DNA of 64,000 nt from Candidatus Obscuribacter sp. (GTDB lineage Bacteria > Cyanobacteriota > Vampirovibrionia > Obscuribacterales > Obscuribacteraceae), in the NCBI GenBank assembly GCA_016712465.1, contig JADJQZ010000001.1, forward strand, positions 62,001 through 126,000, written 5' to 3'. Positions 62,399-64,000 of the stretch are shown here, one piece after another (positions within the stretch are counted from its first letter, which is position 1; the number at the start of each line of letters is the position of its first letter). A model generated the notes under the pieces. The model searched no databases and had not been told where the DNA came from. It saw only the letters and a program-made list of their open reading frames with translations. The position numbers and the translations under genes were made by a program.

Positions 62399-62878
62399 AT
62401 GTGGAACGCTAAAGAAGAAAGTGGTTGCCTTCTGATTGAGACCAGCACCCGTTGGCTATTCTTGCCGGTGCAGATAGCGGGCTTTGTTTTCCTTTCGGTG
62501 GCGCTTCTGTCGCTGTCATTCTGTCGTCCCTTCCTTGGTGGTTTCTGCGCTTTTCTTGGTGGCAGCCTGCTTTTCCTTTCGATGAAGTTGCGCAAATCAA
62601 GAGAAGTGATTTTCGATCCCTATCTGAAAAAGGTTTTTTGGAAGCATGATGAGTGGAGCAAGAGCTTTGTGGGAAGCTGCTCTTTCGATGATATTACCCA
62701 TGTTCTTTTGGAAGAGGAAAAACAGAGCCGCACCGGTGAGAATTTGTTTTTGCTGGTCGGCGCCGAAAAGATGTCGGTACTTTGTGATGCCCCCGCTCCC
62801 GCAGGTAAAAAAGTGAAAGCGGAAGGCGAGTTGCGAGCACTGGCCCGGAGAATCCGCAAGATCGTTGGATCTTACTGA
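62399..62878 (+). CDS. membrane protein, PH-domain-like layout, 159 aa
   Basis: ATG 62399 has CGGAG about 10 bases upstream. A short beta front (ESGCLLIETSTRWLFLP) is followed by two membrane helices (about 20-58), then a soluble C-terminal part (REVIFDPYLKKVFWKHDEW) resembling small bacterial PH-like domains. Function unknown. Confidence 0.65.
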   Translation: MWNAKEESGCLLIETSTRWLFLPVQIAGFVFLSVALLSLSFCRPFLGGFCAFLGGSLLFLSMKLRKSREVIFDPYLKKVFWKHDEWSKSFVGSCSFDDITHVLLEEEKQSRTGENLFLLVGAEKMSVLCDAPAPAGKKVKAEGELRALARRIRKIVGSY

Positions 62879-63000
62879 GGGCGCCGTTTATAACCGACCG
62901 CAATCGATGCTTTTTCCACGACCGCGCAGTGTAAGAGGTGGAAGTAGTTTATCGGTTTCCCCTGTCTTGATAATACTGGGCCAAATAGTAAGGTGTTGAC

Positions 63001-63032
63001 AAAAGAGAACCTCCCCGGCAAGGGAGGCTCTC
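63001..63032 (-). terminator. intrinsic terminator
   Basis: An 11-bp stem with one G-U pairs GAGAACCTCCC (63005-63015) with 63022-63032; TTTT follows on the minus strand. Confidence 0.75.
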
Positions 63033-63075
63033 TTGCTCAGGTGAGCTTGCTCTTGCGCCTGCGCCGGCTCGGCGG

Positions 63076-63447
63076 TCATGCCAGGCGGGCTTCATGGTAG
63101 AGCTTCAGCCAGGCGAGAATTTGGGTTGCACAGCGGTCGGGCGGGCAGAGTCCGGCACCAAGTGTGTCCAGCGCCTGCCGGTAGGGTTCTTCGAAACTGG
63201 CCAGGTAGCGGCTCTCCTGCCAGTCGGCGGCGGTGGCGGCAATTTGCATCGAGAGCTTCTGCCCCCGGGCTCGGAAGTAGACGAATTCACCGGTCTTCAG
63301 CTCGGCCAGAAATTGCACGGGCACCGCTCCGAAGGGCCCTTGCCAGCGGCGAAAGTAGCCGGAATTTTGCAGGGCGGTCTGGGCGCTCGCCCTGCTTGCG
63401 GCTTCCTCTTGCTCCAGTTCCGATTCACTGAGAACGCTGTTGGTCAT
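63076..63447 (-). CDS. unrecognised small protein, 123 aa
   Basis: ATG 63447 follows GGAG. It has an acidic N-terminus (SESELEQEEAAS), then a Phe/Tyr/Arg-rich middle (FRRWQGPFGAVPVQFLAELK), and is soluble. It follows the truncated gene at the window end on the same strand and ends at the terminator 63001-63032. Family unknown. Confidence 0.65.
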   Translation of the reverse strand: MTNSVLSESELEQEEAASRASAQTALQNSGYFRRWQGPFGAVPVQFLAELKTGEFVYFRARGQKLSMQIAATAADWQESRYLASFEEPYRQALDTLGAGLCPPDRCATQILAWLKLYHEARLA

Positions 63448-63469
63448 GACTGCAGTCTCCTTGGGGAAA

Positions 63470-63489
63470 GGCAGGGCGTTAGCCCTGCC
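63470..63489 (-). terminator. hairpin between the last two genes
   Basis: A perfect 8-bp stem pairs GGCAGGGC (63470-63477) with 63482-63489; TTTCCCC follows on the minus strand. Possibly a weak terminator. Confidence 0.5.
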
Positions 63490-63514
63490 GGTGGTGAAGG
63501 GTGGTCAATCTCTA

Positions 63515-64000
63515 TCAGTCCAGCTTCAAAGCCGGGCTGCGTTCTTTACCCCTTGCTGGGGGGTTGAAAGATTCGATGGTGGCGATAGCCGAAAGGTCGG
63601 CTGTTTTCAACTTTTCAGAGGTGGCGGCGGCATCGCCGTCATCTTTGGCAGGCACTTTCCTGGCTTCTTCAGTCAGGGAGGGCAGCAGGTCTACGGTAGT
63701 GTATTGTGGCTCGCCGTAGCGACTGTAGGCAGTCAGCGTGCCGTCTTCACTGAAAGTCTTGTCTTCGTATGGCGACCAGTTTGAGGTCATGAAGGTGCGA
63801 ACTTTTTGAACGGCCTTTCCACCCACATAGAACTCGATGTCGCGCCTTTTACCGTCAGGCGCGGCAAGCAAATCCTCCACTTCCGCCAGGTAGTAGCCGT
63901 TAGCAACCACCCCCTGCTTGTCTGCCGGCAAATCGGCTGGCAGCACTTTCCAGGTCTGCTTGAAGCTTTCTTTGCCGTCCCCGTTGAAATGCACTACTTG
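63515..64000 (-). CDS. unrecognised protein, start beyond the window
   Basis: The frame is open to the window edge without a convincing start (GTG 63994 is in frame but the codons before it stay open). At least 161 residues are seen. The visible part has beta-rich repeats (GYYLAEVEDLLAAPDGKRRD, then IEFYVGGKAVQ) and a polar C-terminal region. No family recognised. Confidence 0.65.
   Translation of the reverse strand, partial: QVVHFNGDGKESFKQTWKVLPADLPADKQGVVANGYYLAEVEDLLAAPDGKRRDIEFYVGGKAVQKVRTFMTSNWSPYEDKTFSEDGTLTAYSRYGEPQYTTVDLLPSLTEEARKVPAKDDGDAAATSEKLKTADLSAIATIESFNPPARGKERSPALKLD

Overview
The window looks like a chromosomal segment of a diderm environmental bacterium. It has G+C in the mid 50s, AGGAG-type ribosome binding sites, many secreted proteins with Sec signal peptides, a B12-dependent ribonucleotide reductase, TPR-matrixin and SpoIIE-type proteins, and a large fraction of unrecognised genes. 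An uncultured lineage such as Obscuribacterales (Vampirovibrionia) would fit, but this is an impression and not a proven assignment. No tRNA, rRNA or CRISPR array was seen.

Layout. 1-5.7 kb: a cut-off gene, a small polytopic membrane protein, an inositol-monophosphatase/CysQ-like phosphatase, two unrecognised genes and a SpoIIE/PP2C-type phosphatase. 5.9-13.2 kb: housekeeping and membrane functions (AI-2E family permease, oligopeptidase A, RidA-like protein). 13.37-15.30 kb: a complete IS1380-type insertion sequence with matching inverted repeats and a 4-bp target duplication, but a frameshifted transposase. 15.4-19.7 kb: a distinctly GC-rich block on the minus strand with an unrecognised gene, a metallophosphoesterase, a HAD-like protein and a second metallophosphoesterase-like protein that has lost its metal ligands. 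20-37 kb: a DnaJ-like protein without HPD, secreted proteins, a thioredoxin-like protein, a TPR-matrixin protease, class II ribonucleotide reductase NrdJ, a CsoR-type repressor, TPR and LRR proteins, an esterase and a LysM protein. 37.8-53.3 kb: an accessory region with a 990-residue secreted protein ending in a zinc-protease motif, an array of nine small minus-strand genes that includes a divergent thymidylate synthase homologue, a THEP1-like NTPase with a SWIM motif, a plus-strand nucleotide-chemistry operon (GTP cyclohydrolase II-like, HAD phosphatase, P-loop kinase-like, dCTP deaminase-like), and a GH25 lysozyme next to a small membrane protein. 53.7-57.4 kb: a two-gene operon of fused NAD-biosynthesis enzymes. 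57.5-64 kb: secreted proteins, an ArnT-like glycosyltransferase, a PaaI-type thioesterase and small proteins.

How genes may work together. The strongest candidate for an undescribed system is the pair at 53735-57404. The first protein fuses an NAD synthetase to a 2-oxoglutarate/Fe(II) oxygenase of the prolyl-4-hydroxylase type. The second, whose start overlaps the first gene's stop, fuses a nicotinate/nicotinamide-mononucleotide adenylyltransferase-like domain to a type I phosphoribosyltransferase. Together they hold a phosphoribosyl transfer, an adenylyl transfer, an amidation and an oxidation, so they could assemble and then hydroxylate NAD or an NAD-like dinucleotide. The 47.9-50.7 kb operon (GTP ring opening, HAD dephosphorylation, nucleotide phosphorylation, deamination) and the thymidylate synthase homologue with two altered substrate-binding positions also point to specialised nucleotide chemistry. 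In the GC-rich block, an active metallophosphoesterase paired with a catalytically dead paralogue resembles an enzyme/pseudoenzyme pair.
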